Shown here: positions 6,996-14,952 of the stretch, in pieces
Numbering within the stretch: position 1 is the stretch's first letter
How the letters are laid out: each line of letters starts with the position of its first letter
DNA from: JAQTNA01 sp043743785
GTDB taxonomy: Bacteria > Pseudomonadota > Gammaproteobacteria > Burkholderiales > Rhodocyclaceae
Reading direction: 5' to 3'
Length of the DNA: 25,705 nucleotides
NCBI GenBank assembly: GCA_043743785.1
Contig: JAYTVW010000103.1
Coordinates: forward strand, 1 to 25,705
The notes under the pieces: generated by a model
What the model saw: the letters and a program-made list of their open reading frames with translations, nothing else
What the model was told of the DNA's origin: nothing
The model's database searches: none
Position numbers and translations under genes: made by a program

Positions 6996-7670
6996 TGACA
7001 ATTCCGCGTCCAGTTCGGCCAATCGCGCAGGCGTGCCCACATCGATCCAGCGGCCGGTGAAACACTCGCCGGCCACTTTCCCCTCAGCCATGGCCTGGCG
7101 CAGCAGGGGCGCCAGTTTGGCCGGCTTGCCCGCTACCGTACCGGCAAAAAGTTGGGGCCGGTAGAGGCCGATGCCGGAGAAGGTGAGGCGAAGCTCGCCT
7201 TCGTTGAAAATCCGGCCCTCGGCAAGGACGAAGTCGCCTTTGGGGTTGTGTTCCGGATTGGGCGCCAGCACCAACCGGGCCAGGTCGGCGCCGAGCTCAT
7301 CCGCCGCCCGCGAGAGGCCGGCGAAGTCGTAGTCGCAATACACGTCGCCGTTCACCACCGCGAAGGGCGTTTCACCATCGGTCAGCAGGGGCAGGGCCGT
7401 GGCAATGCCCCCTGCTGTTTCCAGGGCCGTGGTTTCCGGGGAATAACGGATGGACACGCCGAAGCGCGCGCCGTTGCCCAGCGCCGCCTCGATCTGAACC
7501 CCCAGGTGGGCGTGATTGATGACAAGCTCCCTGAAACCCGCCGCCGCCAGACGCTCGATGTGCCAGACGATGAGGGGCTTGCCACCCACGGGCAGAAGCG
7601 GCTTGGGGCAGGTATCGGTGAGGGGCCGCATGCGCTCGCCGCGCCCGGCCGCCAGGATCATGGCTTTCAT
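6981..7670 (-). CDS. murU: N-acetylmuramate alpha-1-phosphate uridylyltransferase
   Basis: MurU makes UDP-MurNAc from MurNAc-1-phosphate and UTP in the cell-wall recycling route that bypasses the fosfomycin target MurA. The 229-residue protein has the nucleotidyltransferase signature LAAGRGERMRPLTDTCPKPL (6-25), GGKPLIVWHIERLAAAG, the metal-binding Asp in VVNGDVYCDYD, and a C-terminal WIDVGTPARLAELD. Its partner kinase amgK lies directly upstream on the same strand, which separates it from generic glucose-1-phosphate nucleotidyltransferases. The last five codons (SVGRQ) and the stop overlap the right arm of the palindromic repeat at 6909-6995. The murU-amgK gap of 122 bases holds another repeat. 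Confidence 0.92.
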   Translation of the reverse strand: MKAMILAAGRGERMRPLTDTCPKPLLPVGGKPLIVWHIERLAAAGFRELVINHAHLGVQIEAALGNGARFGVSIRYSPETTALETAGGIATALPLLTDGETPFAVVNGDVYCDYDFAGLSRAADELGADLARLVLAPNPEHNPKGDFVLAEGRIFNEGELRLTFSGIGLYRPQLFAGTVAGKPAKLAPLLRQAMAEGKVAGECFTGRWIDVGTPARLAELDAELSVGRQ

Positions 7671-7678
7671 TGGTGAAT

Positions 7679-7796
7679 AGCGTGAGGGGTGAGGAGCAAG
7701 GAGTGAGGGGTAAATGCGCGGACGTTTATTGATCTTGCCCCGCGCCGAAGGCGCGCTAACTTCAACTCCTCACCCCTAACTCCTCACGCCTTTCAA
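7679..7796. repeat. Inverted repeat with GTGAGGGGTGAGGAG arms
   Basis: The left arm (7682-7711, GTGAGGGGTGAGGAGCAAGG and following) is matched in inverted form by 7766-7788 (CTCCTCACCCCTAACTCCTC). Each arm contains short direct repeats of GTGAGGRG. It fills the whole murU-amgK gap, and its right end abuts the amgK stop codon at 7793. Confidence 0.7.
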
Positions 7797-8803
7797 AACG
7801 TGTACCCCACTTGCACTTGCCGGTTCTCGACTTCGTCGAGCAGATGCGTGAGGGAGACGAGTTCGTTGTAGCGGCCCACGGTCTTCCTCAGGTACTTGCT
7901 CACCAGGGGCATGTCCTTGAGATAAGCGTCCTTGCCATCCCGGTGAGAGAGGCGGGCGAAGATACCCAGCACCTTGAGGTGGCGCTGCACGCCCATCCAC
8001 TCATAGGCCCGGTAGAACTCGCCGAAATCCGCATCCACCGGCAGGCCGGCGGCCCTTGCCTTTTCCCAGTAGCGTACCAGCCAGTCGAGGATTTCCTCTT
8101 CCTCCCACTCGATGTAGGCGTCCTTGAAGAGGGACACCAGGTCGTAGGAGATGGGACCATACACCGCGTCCTGGAAATCCAGCACGCCGGGATTCGCCTC
8201 GCCTTCCAGCCACATCAGGTTGCGCGAGTGGTAATCCCGGTGCACATAGACCTTGGGTTCCGCCAGGTTCGCCGCCAGCAAACGCTCAAAAGCTTCCTTG
8301 AGGCCGTTCTGGTGTTCATCGGACAGCGTTACCTGGAGGTGCTTGCCGATGTACCACTCCGGGAACAGGTCCAGCTCCCGTTGCAACAAGGCCCGGTCAT
8401 AGTCCGGTAACTGGCCGGGCTGGCTGGCCAACTGAATTTTCACCAAGGCCGTGGTGGCGTCGTTGTACAAGAGCGCGCCAAGCTTCGGCTCGGTCTGCAG
8501 GGCCGCCAGGTAGGTGATATAACCCAGGTCGGAAAGCAACAGAAAACCCTGGGCCAGATCGACTTCCAGGATTTCCGGCACATGGGCACCGGCCTTGCCA
8601 AAAAGATCGGCCACATGCAGGAAGGGCCGGCTGTCTTCATGGGTCGGCGGCGCGTCCATGACCACCAGGGGCTTGGCGCCATCGGCGAAGCTGACGCGGA
8701 AATAGCGGCGGAAACTGGCGTCCGCCGAAGCCGGGGCCACGCTGAATTCCCGGCCGGGAAAGAGGTCGTGCAGCCAGCGTTGCAGGAGTTCGAGTCGTTG
8801 CAT
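7793..8803 (-). CDS. amgK: N-acetylmuramate/N-acetylglucosamine kinase
   Basis: AmgK phosphorylates the anomeric hydroxyl of MurNAc (and GlcNAc), giving the substrate of MurU. The 336-residue protein has the aminoglycoside-phosphotransferase fold: catalytic loop HRDYHSRNLMW (188-198) with Asp190 and Asn195, and the metal-binding LDFQDAVYGP (208-217). The N-lobe contains ASADASFRRYFRV and LVVMDAPP. I start it at ATG 8803 (MQRLELLQRWL), where the family begins; the open frame upstream of this is unrelated sequence. A TGCTAGAAT promoter-like site lies about 40 bases upstream. It runs divergently from lptD. Confidence 0.93.
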   Translation of the reverse strand: MQRLELLQRWLHDLFPGREFSVAPASADASFRRYFRVSFADGAKPLVVMDAPPTHEDSRPFLHVADLFGKAGAHVPEILEVDLAQGFLLLSDLGYITYLAALQTEPKLGALLYNDATTALVKIQLASQPGQLPDYDRALLQRELDLFPEWYIGKHLQVTLSDEHQNGLKEAFERLLAANLAEPKVYVHRDYHSRNLMWLEGEANPGVLDFQDAVYGPISYDLVSLFKDAYIEWEEEEILDWLVRYWEKARAAGLPVDADFGEFYRAYEWMGVQRHLKVLGIFARLSHRDGKDAYLKDMPLVSKYLRKTVGRYNELVSLTHLLDEVENRQVQVGYTF

Positions 8804-8830
8804 GCTTCTGATGGGTGAGGACAGTGGTGT

Positions 8831-8850
8831 TAGAATCCCGGATTCTAGCA
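8831..8850. promoter_or_regulatory. Candidate promoter in a palindrome between amgK and lptD
   Basis: TAGAATC-CCG-GATTCTA (8831-8847) is a perfect inverted repeat, so a TAGAAT -10-like hexamer faces both ways. The minus-strand copy reads TGCTAGAAT (8850-8842), an extended -10 identical to that before hemC. It would start transcription near 8835 and leave a leader of about 32 bases before amgK. No clear -35 is visible for either direction. Confidence 0.4.
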
Positions 8851-8941
8851 TTGTGGCCGGTAGGGATTCGCCTGTTGTCAGGCCTTCCGCCCGCCGTCCG
8901 CCAATGGTCCGGCAAGCCCCTTCCCGGACCGCAGACCACAC

Positions 8942-9030
8942 AAACGGGCATGAATTGAGGAACGCCCCCTTGAAACATGAGTTCATGCCCGTTTCCCTCA
9001 CCCTCAGTCCCTCTCCCGGCGGGAGAGGGA
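8942..9030. repeat. Two hairpins upstream of lptD
   Basis: AAACGGGCATGAA (8942-8954) is inverted at 8982-8994 (TTCATGCCCGTTT), with 27 bases between. TCCCTCTCCC (9008-9017) pairs with GGGAGAGGGA (9021-9030) around GGC. They occupy much of the 271-base amgK-lptD gap. The second resembles CCCTCTCCC repeats common in proteobacterial intergenic DNA. Confidence 0.65.
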
Positions 9031-9036
9031 AGCGTT

Positions 9037-9053
9037 GTGAGTCGCTGGCGCGA
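9037..9053 (+). promoter_or_regulatory. 17-bp motif shared by the lptD and surA upstream regions, copy 1
   Basis: GTGAGTCGCTGGCGCGA occurs here, 22 bases before the lptD ATG, and again at 11633-11649, 49 bases before the surA ATG. The core AGTCGC-TGGC-GCGACT forms a 6-bp-stem hairpin in this copy. It could be a shared regulatory site or a small dispersed repeat. Confidence 0.35.
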
Positions 9054-9074
9054 CTTTCACGGTAATTATTCGCC

Positions 9075-11579
9075 ATGGCTGAATTATTTCGCGGGCGCCT
9101 GATCCCGCTGGTACTTTGTTGCGTTTCCGGCGGGTTGATCATTCAGCCCCATCGAGCCATGGCGGACGCCCTTCCCCCTCTGCAGGTGGATCCGGCCCTG
9201 CTCGGTCCCCTGCCGCCCCGGGCGCAAGCGGCCATCAGCGCCCCGCCAGTCGCCGGAATGCCGCCACTGAGCAAGTCGGCCAAGGCCGTCGCGGCCGCCG
9301 TCGCTGTACCCGTCAGCGCTGCCCGCCCCACGGCCCAGGGGGGACTGCCGGGGTTGAAGCCGTCCCAGCGGCTTACGCCCGTGCCGTCCAAGTCCCCGCG
9401 CCCCAGTTTCGCTTCCGGCACACGCATTCACACGGAAGACAGCGACCGCACCATCATTGAGGGGGACGCGGTCATCCGCCGCGTCGGCGAGACTCTGACA
9501 GCGGATCGCATCGTCTATCGCCGGCAGGAGGACGAAGTGGAGGCCGAGGGCAAGGTGCGCCTAAGCACGGACGCCAACGAAGTCACCGGACCGAAGATGC
9601 AGCGCAAACTCGACGCTGCCACCGGCTATTTCGAGCAGCCCACCTATACCATCAAGCCCCAGCCGGCGCCGGGCCAGAGCCTGCCGCCGATCAGCGGCCA
9701 TGGTCACGCCGAGCGCATGGATTTCGAGGGGGAGAATGTCTACCGCCTCAAGGCTGCCACCTATACCACCTGTACGGCGTCGGACCCGGCCTGGTACGCC
9801 AAGACCAGCGAGCTCCTCCTCGACTACAACCGCAGCGAAGCAGACGGCAAGAACGCCACCCTGTATTTCAAGGACGTACCCTTCCTGTATGCCCCGGTGC
9901 TCGACTTCCCGCTGAACAATGCGCGGCGCACCGGCCTGCTGACGCCCACCCTGGGTACTTCCAGCAATACCGGGCTGGATGTGGCCCTGCCCTGGTACTG
10001 GAACATCGCGCCGAACATGGATGCCACGCTCACGCCACGCCACATGGGCAAGCGGGGCGAGCAATTGAACACCGAATTCCGCTATGCCGAACCCTTCAGT
10101 GCCGGCACGCTGCGCTATGAGTACATGCCGAAAGATGCGGTATTCGGCGCCAGCCGTAGCAGCTGGTCGGTGGTGCACAACCAGAATTTCGGCCTGGGCT
10201 TCTCCGGCGCCCTGAACATGAACGGCGCCTCGGACAAGACCTATTTCACCGACCTGGCCTCCAGCATTTCCACCACCTCCTTGTCCTACCTGACGCGGGC
10301 GGCCAGCCTGTCCTACAGCAGCACTTGGTGGAGTGCCAGCGTGGGCACCCAGCGCTACATTCCCCTGCAGGACGTGGCCCAGACTTACGACAAGCTACCC
10401 TATGCCACGTTCAATGCCAGCCGGCCGAATTTCCTCGGTGGCACGGCCCTGGCCCTGAATGGCGAATTTACCCATTTTTCCATACACGACCCGCTCACCA
10501 CGAACCTGGCCCAGGGCACGCGCACCGTCCTCTACCCCCAGATTTCCCTGCCCCTGGCCAATTCCGGAATCAGCTTTACGCCAAAACTGGGCTACCACCT
10601 GACCCGTTACAACCTGAGCCAGACCACCAACCCGGGTGATCCCACAAGCGTCACCCGCACGGTGCCCATCATCAGCCTGGACAGCACCGTCACTTTCGAA
10701 CGAGACATGGTTTGGGGTGGCAAGAACCTGGTCCAGACCCTGGAACCGCGCCTTTACTACCTGCGCGTGCCTTCCGTGAGCCAAAGCCAGGTTCCGGTCT
10801 TTGACACGGGCCTTGCCGACTTCAACTTTGCCCAGATCTTTTCCGAAAGCCGCTACTCGGGCAACGACCGTATTGGCGACGCCAACCAACTGACCGCTGC
10901 CCTGACCTCCCGTGTCATCGACCCGGAGACGGGCGTGGAACGGGTCCGGGGGGCCATCGGCCAACTCTACTATTTCCGCAACCAGACCGTCGTGCTGCCC
11001 GGCGAAGTGGCACGTACCAGCAAGCAGGCCGACCTGCTGGCCGGCTTGACGGGCCAGTTCCTGCCCGCCACCTACCTGGATTCCGCCTGGCAATACAACC
11101 CGCGGGACAAGCATACAGAACGCTATACCATTGGCACCCGCTACCAGCCGGAGCCCCTCAAGTCCCTCAACCTGAGCTATCGCTTCCGCCGCGACAGCGC
11201 CGCCAGCCTGGTCCCCGGCGCCCTGCCGGACGGTGTGCGGGATTTCGATATTTCCGGCCAATGGCCCCTGTGGGGCCGCTGGTACGGCGTCGCCCGCTAC
11301 AACTACTCCGTGCACGACAAACGACTGGTGGATTCCGTGGCGGGGCTGGAATATGACGGCGGCTGCTGGGTCGGGCGCCTGGCCATGCAGCGCTTCGTGG
11401 CGGCCAACCAAGTTTCCAGCGTGACCGGCCAAACCTACACCACGGGGATTTTCGTCCAGCTTGAACTGAACGGTTTCTCGCGCATCGGCACGGATCCGGT
11501 GGACATCCTGAAACGTAGTGTCGCCGGTTATGGCAGGATCAACGAACCCCGCGGCGCCCCCCTGTTCGGGGTCGAATGA
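9075..11579 (+). CDS. lptD: LPS-assembly protein LptD (outer-membrane LPS translocon)
   Basis: LptD, with the lipoprotein LptE, inserts lipopolysaccharide into the outer leaflet of the outer membrane. The 834-residue protein has an N-terminal hydrophobic signal (about 8-29, ending near HRAMA) and an Ala/Pro-rich linker (31-110). The LptA-like domain follows (about 114-230, GTRIHTEDSDRTIIEGDAVI and VEAEGKVRLS), then a long beta-barrel region of alternating aromatic strands. Cys233 (YTTCTASDP) and a C-terminal Cys near 764 (DGGCWVGRLAM) are positioned to form the inter-domain disulfide needed for function; each is a single cysteine rather than the paired set of E. coli. The start at 9075 lacks a strong ribosome site. 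It leads the lptD-surA-pdxA cluster. Confidence 0.95.
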   Translation: MAELFRGRLIPLVLCCVSGGLIIQPHRAMADALPPLQVDPALLGPLPPRAQAAISAPPVAGMPPLSKSAKAVAAAVAVPVSAARPTAQGGLPGLKPSQRLTPVPSKSPRPSFASGTRIHTEDSDRTIIEGDAVIRRVGETLTADRIVYRRQEDEVEAEGKVRLSTDANEVTGPKMQRKLDAATGYFEQPTYTIKPQPAPGQSLPPISGHGHAERMDFEGENVYRLKAATYTTCTASDPAWYAKTSELLLDYNRSEADGKNATLYFKDVPFLYAPVLDFPLNNARRTGLLTPTLGTSSNTGLDVALPWYWNIAPNMDATLTPRHMGKRGEQLNTEFRYAEPFSAGTLRYEYMPKDAVFGASRSSWSVVHNQNFGLGFSGALNMNGASDKTYFTDLASSISTTSLSYLTRAASLSYSSTWWSASVGTQRYIPLQDVAQTYDKLPYATFNASRPNFLGGTALALNGEFTHFSIHDPLTTNLAQGTRTVLYPQISLPLANSGISFTPKLGYHLTRYNLSQTTNPGDPTSVTRTVPIISLDSTVTFERDMVWGGKNLVQTLEPRLYYLRVPSVSQSQVPVFDTGLADFNFAQIFSESRYSGNDRIGDANQLTAALTSRVIDPETGVERVRGAIGQLYYFRNQTVVLPGEVARTSKQADLLAGLTGQFLPATYLDSAWQYNPRDKHTERYTIGTRYQPEPLKSLNLSYRFRRDSAASLVPGALPDGVRDFDISGQWPLWGRWYGVARYNYSVHDKRLVDSVAGLEYDGGCWVGRLAMQRFVAANQVSSVTGQTYTTGIFVQLELNGFSRIGTDPVDILKRSVAGYGRINEPRGAPLFGVE

Positions 11580-11632
11580 TTTCCCGGCCGCCCCTTGCTG
11601 CCCGCAATCCCCGCCGCGCAGGCGGGCGTGCA

Positions 11633-11649
11633 GTGAGTCGCTGGCGCGA
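11633..11649 (+). promoter_or_regulatory. 17-bp motif shared by the lptD and surA upstream regions, copy 2
   Basis: GTGAGTCGCTGGCGCGA, identical to 9037-9053. Here the inverted core is weaker (GCGAAT instead of GCGACT). TATGCT at 11658-11663 could be a -10 for surA, but no convincing -35 lies 17 bases before it. Confidence 0.35.
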
Positions 11650-11697
11650 ATTTACGCTATGCTTCCCCTTTCGTCTGGACCACTCAGAGAGATTCCC

Positions 11698-12984
11698 ATG
11701 AAGTTCCTGCAAGGACTGCTGCTACCCCTGTGCCTGGCCATGACGGCCGCCCACGCTGCCACCCCGATCGAGGCAGATCGCGTGGTGGCGGTCGTCAACA
11801 ACGAAGCCATCACGGCAGGCGAACTGCGGACCAAGGTAAAACAGATCACCCGCCAACTCAGGCAGCAGAACACCGAACTCCCCCCCGCCGACATCTTGCA
11901 GAAGCAAGTTCTGGAACGCCTGATCGTAGACCAGGCCCAGATGCAGAGCGCCAAGGAAGAAGGCGTCCGGGTGGATGACAGCCAACTGGACGCGGCGCTG
12001 GCGCGCATCGCGGAGTCCAACAAGCTGGACTTGCCCCAATTCCGCGCCGCCCTGGAGAAGGACGACCTGGCCTGGGGCGACTTCCGCGAGGACATTCGCA
12101 AGGAAATGCTCATTGCCCGCCTGCGGGAACGGGAAGTAGACGGCCGCATCGTCGTCTCCGACGGCGAGGTGGACAACTACCTGGCCAACCGGCCGGAGAG
12201 TGGTGTGGACGAATATCTGATCCAGCACATCTTTCTGCGCGCCCCGGAACAGGCCAGTGCAGAGCAGTTACAGAAGCTTTACGTGAAGGCCCAGCTGGTG
12301 GTGGAGAAACTGGCAGGCGGCCTGCCCTTTTCCAAGGCTGCCGCCAGCTATTCCGACGGCAATGAAGCCCTGAATGGCGGCAACGTGGGCTGGCGCAGCG
12401 CGGACCGTGTACCGGCCCTCTTCTCCGAAAGCCTGGTCAAGATGCAGCCCGGCCAAGTCAGCCCTATTCTGCGCAGCCCGGCAGGCTTCCACATCCTGCG
12501 CCTGGCAGACCGGCGCGGCGGCAATGCCCTGCCCAAGCAGGTTCAACAGACTCACGCCCGCCACATCCTGATCAAGACCAACGAGCTGGTGTCCGAGGCG
12601 GAAGCCCGTCACAAGCTGGAAATCCTCAAAGAACGTCTGGACCACGGCGCCGACTTCGCCGACCTGGCCAGGCAATATTCCAACGATCTGTCCTCGGCCA
12701 AGGGCGGCGACCTGGGCTGGCTGTATCCCGGCGACACGGTACCCGAATTTGAGCGCGCCATGATCGACCTCAAACCGGGCGCCATCAGTCAGCCGATCCA
12801 GTCCCCCTTCGGCTTCCACCTTATCCAGGTGCAGGAGCGCAAGGTGGAAGAGGTGTCCGACGACCGCAAGCGCAATGCCGCCCGGCAGGCCCTGCGGGAA
12901 CGCAAATCCGACGAAGCCTACCAGGACTGGCTGCGCCAGTTGCGGGACCGCACTTACGTCGAATACAAGCTGGACGACAAGTGA
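11698..12984 (+). CDS. surA: Periplasmic chaperone and peptidyl-prolyl isomerase SurA
   Basis: SurA escorts unfolded outer-membrane proteins, including LptD, across the periplasm. The 428-residue precursor begins at ATG 11698 with a signal peptide (cleavage after AHA, residue 20) and AGAGAG upstream. The N-terminal chaperone domain starts at IEADRVVAVVNNEAITAGEL. Two parvulin-type domains follow, at about 172-277 (YLIQHIFLRAPE to AGFHILRLADRR) and 283-385 (HARHILIKTNEL to FGFHLIQVQERK). A final helix (QALRERKSDEAYQDWLRQL) packs on the chaperone domain in the family. An in-frame upstream extension exists but would bury the signal. The stop overlaps the pdxA GTG start as GTGA. Confidence 0.96.
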   Translation: MKFLQGLLLPLCLAMTAAHAATPIEADRVVAVVNNEAITAGELRTKVKQITRQLRQQNTELPPADILQKQVLERLIVDQAQMQSAKEEGVRVDDSQLDAALARIAESNKLDLPQFRAALEKDDLAWGDFREDIRKEMLIARLREREVDGRIVVSDGEVDNYLANRPESGVDEYLIQHIFLRAPEQASAEQLQKLYVKAQLVVEKLAGGLPFSKAAASYSDGNEALNGGNVGWRSADRVPALFSESLVKMQPGQVSPILRSPAGFHILRLADRRGGNALPKQVQQTHARHILIKTNELVSEAEARHKLEILKERLDHGADFADLARQYSNDLSSAKGGDLGWLYPGDTVPEFERAMIDLKPGAISQPIQSPFGFHLIQVQERKVEEVSDDRKRNAARQALRERKSDEAYQDWLRQLRDRTYVEYKLDDK

Positions 12985-13988
12985 GCAGGCAGGATTCAGG
13001 AGTCGGGATTCAGGAGTCAGGAAATCGACTCCCGGTCATCGCGATCACGTCCGGCGAGCCGGCGGGCATTGGGCCGGAACTGTGCGGACACTTGCTGCAG
13101 AAGGCATTCCCCGCCCGGCTGGTGATCCTGGGGGACCGGGATCTGATCTACATGCGCGCGGGCGCACCAGTCAGCGACTACACACCTGAAGCAGCCCCCC
13201 TTCCCGGCACACTGGAAGTCCTGCATATTCCCCTGGCCGGCCCTTCCGTGCCGGGCACCCTGGACACGCGCAACGGACCCTACGTGCTGTCCATCCTGGA
13301 TCGGGCGCTCGCGGGCTGCGTCTCGGGTGAATTTTCTGCCATGGTCACGGCGCCAGTGCACAAGGGCGTCATCAATGATGCCGGCGTGCCCTTCACCGGC
13401 CACACCGAATATCTGGCGGAAAAGACCGCCACCCCCCGGGTCGTCATGCTGCTGGCCGGCGGGGACTTGCGGGTCGCCCTGGCCACCACCCACCTGCCGC
13501 TCAAGGACGTGGCCGCCGCCATTACGGCGTCTGAGCTGGAAACCACCCTGCGCATCATGCACGCCGACTTCAAGACGAAGTTTGGTATCGCCCAGCCACG
13601 CATCCTGGTGGCGGGCCTGAATCCCCACGCCGGGGAAGGCGGGCACCTGGGCAGGGAAGAAATCGACGTCATCACCCCGGTGCTGGAAAAACTGCGGGCG
13701 GAGGGCATGCAGCTCATCGGGCCGCTCCCCGCCGACACCTTGTTCACCCCGCCCCAGCTGGCCCGGGGCGATGGTGTGCTGGCCATGTACCACGACCAGG
13801 GCCTGCCGGTGCTCAAGTACGCCAGCTTCGGCGGCGGCGTGAATATCACCCTGGGCCTGCCCATCGTGCGCACTTCCGTGGATCACGGCACCGCCCTGGA
13901 TCTGGCCGCCACCGGCCGCGCCGACCCGGGCAGCCTGTTTGCAGCGATTGAGGCCGCCATCGACATCTGCCGGCGCCGCACGGTTTGA
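12981..13988 (+). CDS. pdxA: 4-hydroxythreonine-4-phosphate dehydrogenase
   Basis: PdxA oxidises 4-phosphohydroxy-L-threonine in pyridoxal-phosphate synthesis (EC 1.1.1.262). The 335-residue protein carries the family start PVIAITSGEPAGIGPEL, substrate and metal histidines in TGHTEYLA, ATTHLPL and MYHDQGLPVLK, and the NPHAGEGG loop. It begins with GTG 12981 overlapping the surA stop (GTGA). Between that codon and the conserved PVIAIT lie about 17 residues encoded largely by a duplicated 13-bp repeat (12992-13018). No start codon lies closer in frame, so the native protein likely carries this unusual N-terminal tail. The pdxA position between surA and rsmA is the classic proteobacterial one. 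Confidence 0.95.
   Translation: MSRQDSGVGIQESGNRLPVIAITSGEPAGIGPELCGHLLQKAFPARLVILGDRDLIYMRAGAPVSDYTPEAAPLPGTLEVLHIPLAGPSVPGTLDTRNGPYVLSILDRALAGCVSGEFSAMVTAPVHKGVINDAGVPFTGHTEYLAEKTATPRVVMLLAGGDLRVALATTHLPLKDVAAAITASELETTLRIMHADFKTKFGIAQPRILVAGLNPHAGEGGHLGREEIDVITPVLEKLRAEGMQLIGPLPADTLFTPPQLARGDGVLAMYHDQGLPVLKYASFGGGVNITLGLPIVRTSVDHGTALDLAATGRADPGSLFAAIEAAIDICRRRTV
12992..13018 (+). repeat. Tandem GGATTCAGGAGTC repeat within the pdxA 5' end
   Basis: GGATTCAGGAGTC occurs at 12992-13004 and at 13006-13018, with a 14-base period. Because 14 is not a multiple of three, the two copies are read in different frames (QDSGV, then IQESG). The block sits between the pdxA start codon and the conserved protein. 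Confidence 0.75.
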
Positions 13989-14002
13989 CGAGTAAAGACC
14001 TT

Positions 14003-14036
14003 TTGAACCGCAGAGGCGCAGAGGCGCAGAGAAATT
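14003..14036. repeat. Solo arm of the GCCGAGG/GCAGAGG repeat family, copy E
   Basis: TTGAACCGCAGAGGCGCAGA and the following GGCGCAGAGAAATTC match the left arm of copy F. No inverted partner is visible downstream. It lies between the pdxA stop and the patatin start. If translated from the TTG at 13985, it would give the LNRRGAEAQR peptide typical of mis-called starts over this repeat. Confidence 0.7.
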
Positions 14037-14059
14037 CACAAGTCGGCAGCTTCCTGGGG

Positions 14060-14938
14060 ATGCTCACCCGGGTCATGCTGATTTCCAGCGCCCTCGTGCT
14101 TGCCGGCTGCGTCACCACCCCCTCCGTCCCGGAAACGCCCAGGCCCGTGGCCATCAAGGCCAAGCCCAGGATCGCCCTCGTTCTGGGGGGAGGCGCGGCC
14201 CGGGGCTTTGCCCACATCGGCGTCATCAAGTCCCTGGAATCCCACGGCATCGTGCCGGACATGATCGTCGGCACCAGCGTCGGCAGCGTGGTGGGCGCCC
14301 TATATGCGGCGGGCTACGGCCCCTTCGAATTGCAGAAGATTGCCTTGCAACTGGACGAGAGCGCCGTCACCGACTGGAGCCTCTTCGACCGGGGCATCCT
14401 CAAGGGCGAGGCCCTGGAACGCTTCATCAATCAGCAGGTGGCCAACAAGCCCTTGGAAGGCCTGAAACGCAAGTTCGCCGCCGTCGCCACGGATCTGCAG
14501 ACAGGCGAAATGGTCATTTTCCAGGTCGGCAACACGGGCCAGGCGGTGCGGGCCTCCGCCTCCATTCCCGGCGTCTTCCCCCCCGTGACCCTGCGCGGCC
14601 GCGAGTATGTGGACGGTGGTTTGGTGAGCCCGGTGCCCGTCAAGGCGGCACGCAACCTGGGGGCCGACATCGTCATTGCCGTGGACATCTCCGAACGTCC
14701 CAGCGGCAAAAAGAACCAGAGCACCCTGGACATCCTCCTGGACACCATTTCCATTATGGGCAACAACATCGCCAGGACTGAACTGGCCGGCGCCGACATC
14801 ATCGTGCGCCCCAACATCCGCGGCCTGGCCGCCGCCAGCTTCCAGAGCAGGAACGAAGCCATCATCGAAGGCGAACGGGCCGGCCTCGCCGCCGTACCCC
14901 TGGTCGAGGCGCGCATCGCCGCGTTCGCCAGACGGTGA
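14060..14938 (+). CDS. Patatin-like phospholipase, predicted lipoprotein
   Basis: This is a serine hydrolase with a Ser-Asp dyad, probably a membrane-anchored phospholipase or esterase of the RssA/NTE-like patatin group. The oxyanion loop GGGAARG is at 43-49, the nucleophile elbow GTSVGS at 71-76 (Ser73), and the catalytic Asp in VDGG at 185. The N-terminus MLTRVMLISSALVLAGC ends in a lipobox (LAGC, Cys17), so the mature protein should be lipidated on Cys17. The start may be ATG 14060, or ATG 14075, which has a GGGGA site at a plausible distance. A longer frame from TTG 13985 only adds repeat copy E. It lies between pdxA and rsmA; the substrate is unknown. Confidence 0.88.
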   Translation: MLTRVMLISSALVLAGCVTTPSVPETPRPVAIKAKPRIALVLGGGAARGFAHIGVIKSLESHGIVPDMIVGTSVGSVVGALYAAGYGPFELQKIALQLDESAVTDWSLFDRGILKGEALERFINQQVANKPLEGLKRKFAAVATDLQTGEMVIFQVGNTGQAVRASASIPGVFPPVTLRGREYVDGGLVSPVPVKAARNLGADIVIAVDISERPSGKKNQSTLDILLDTISIMGNNIARTELAGADIIVRPNIRGLAAASFQSRNEAIIEGERAGLAAVPLVEARIAAFARR

Positions 14939-14952
14939 GGGAAAATGTGTAT

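Noticed and set aside
9035..9068. Sigma-70 promoter TTGTGA/TAATTA for lptD
   Set aside because: The spacing is 22 bases, too long. I also found no good sigma-E type GGAACTT/TCTGA pair.
8804..9142. Upstream extension of AmgK to 449 residues
   Set aside because: The extra 113 codons cover the divergent promoter region, hairpins and the lptD 5' end. The family start is MQRLELLQRWL at 8803.
9561..11432. Long open frames antisense to lptD
   Set aside because: They are shadows of a GC-rich gene. They lack ribosome sites and recognisable domains, and the plus-strand product is clearly LptD.
11518..11697. SurA start at 11518
   Set aside because: It overlaps the lptD 3' end and would place about 60 residues before a clear signal peptide. 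ATG 11698 has AGAGAG upstream.
13985..14059. TTG start giving the patatin protein 25 extra residues
   Set aside because: The added peptide (LNRRGAEAQR and neighbours) is a translation of repeat copy E and would hide the lipoprotein signal.
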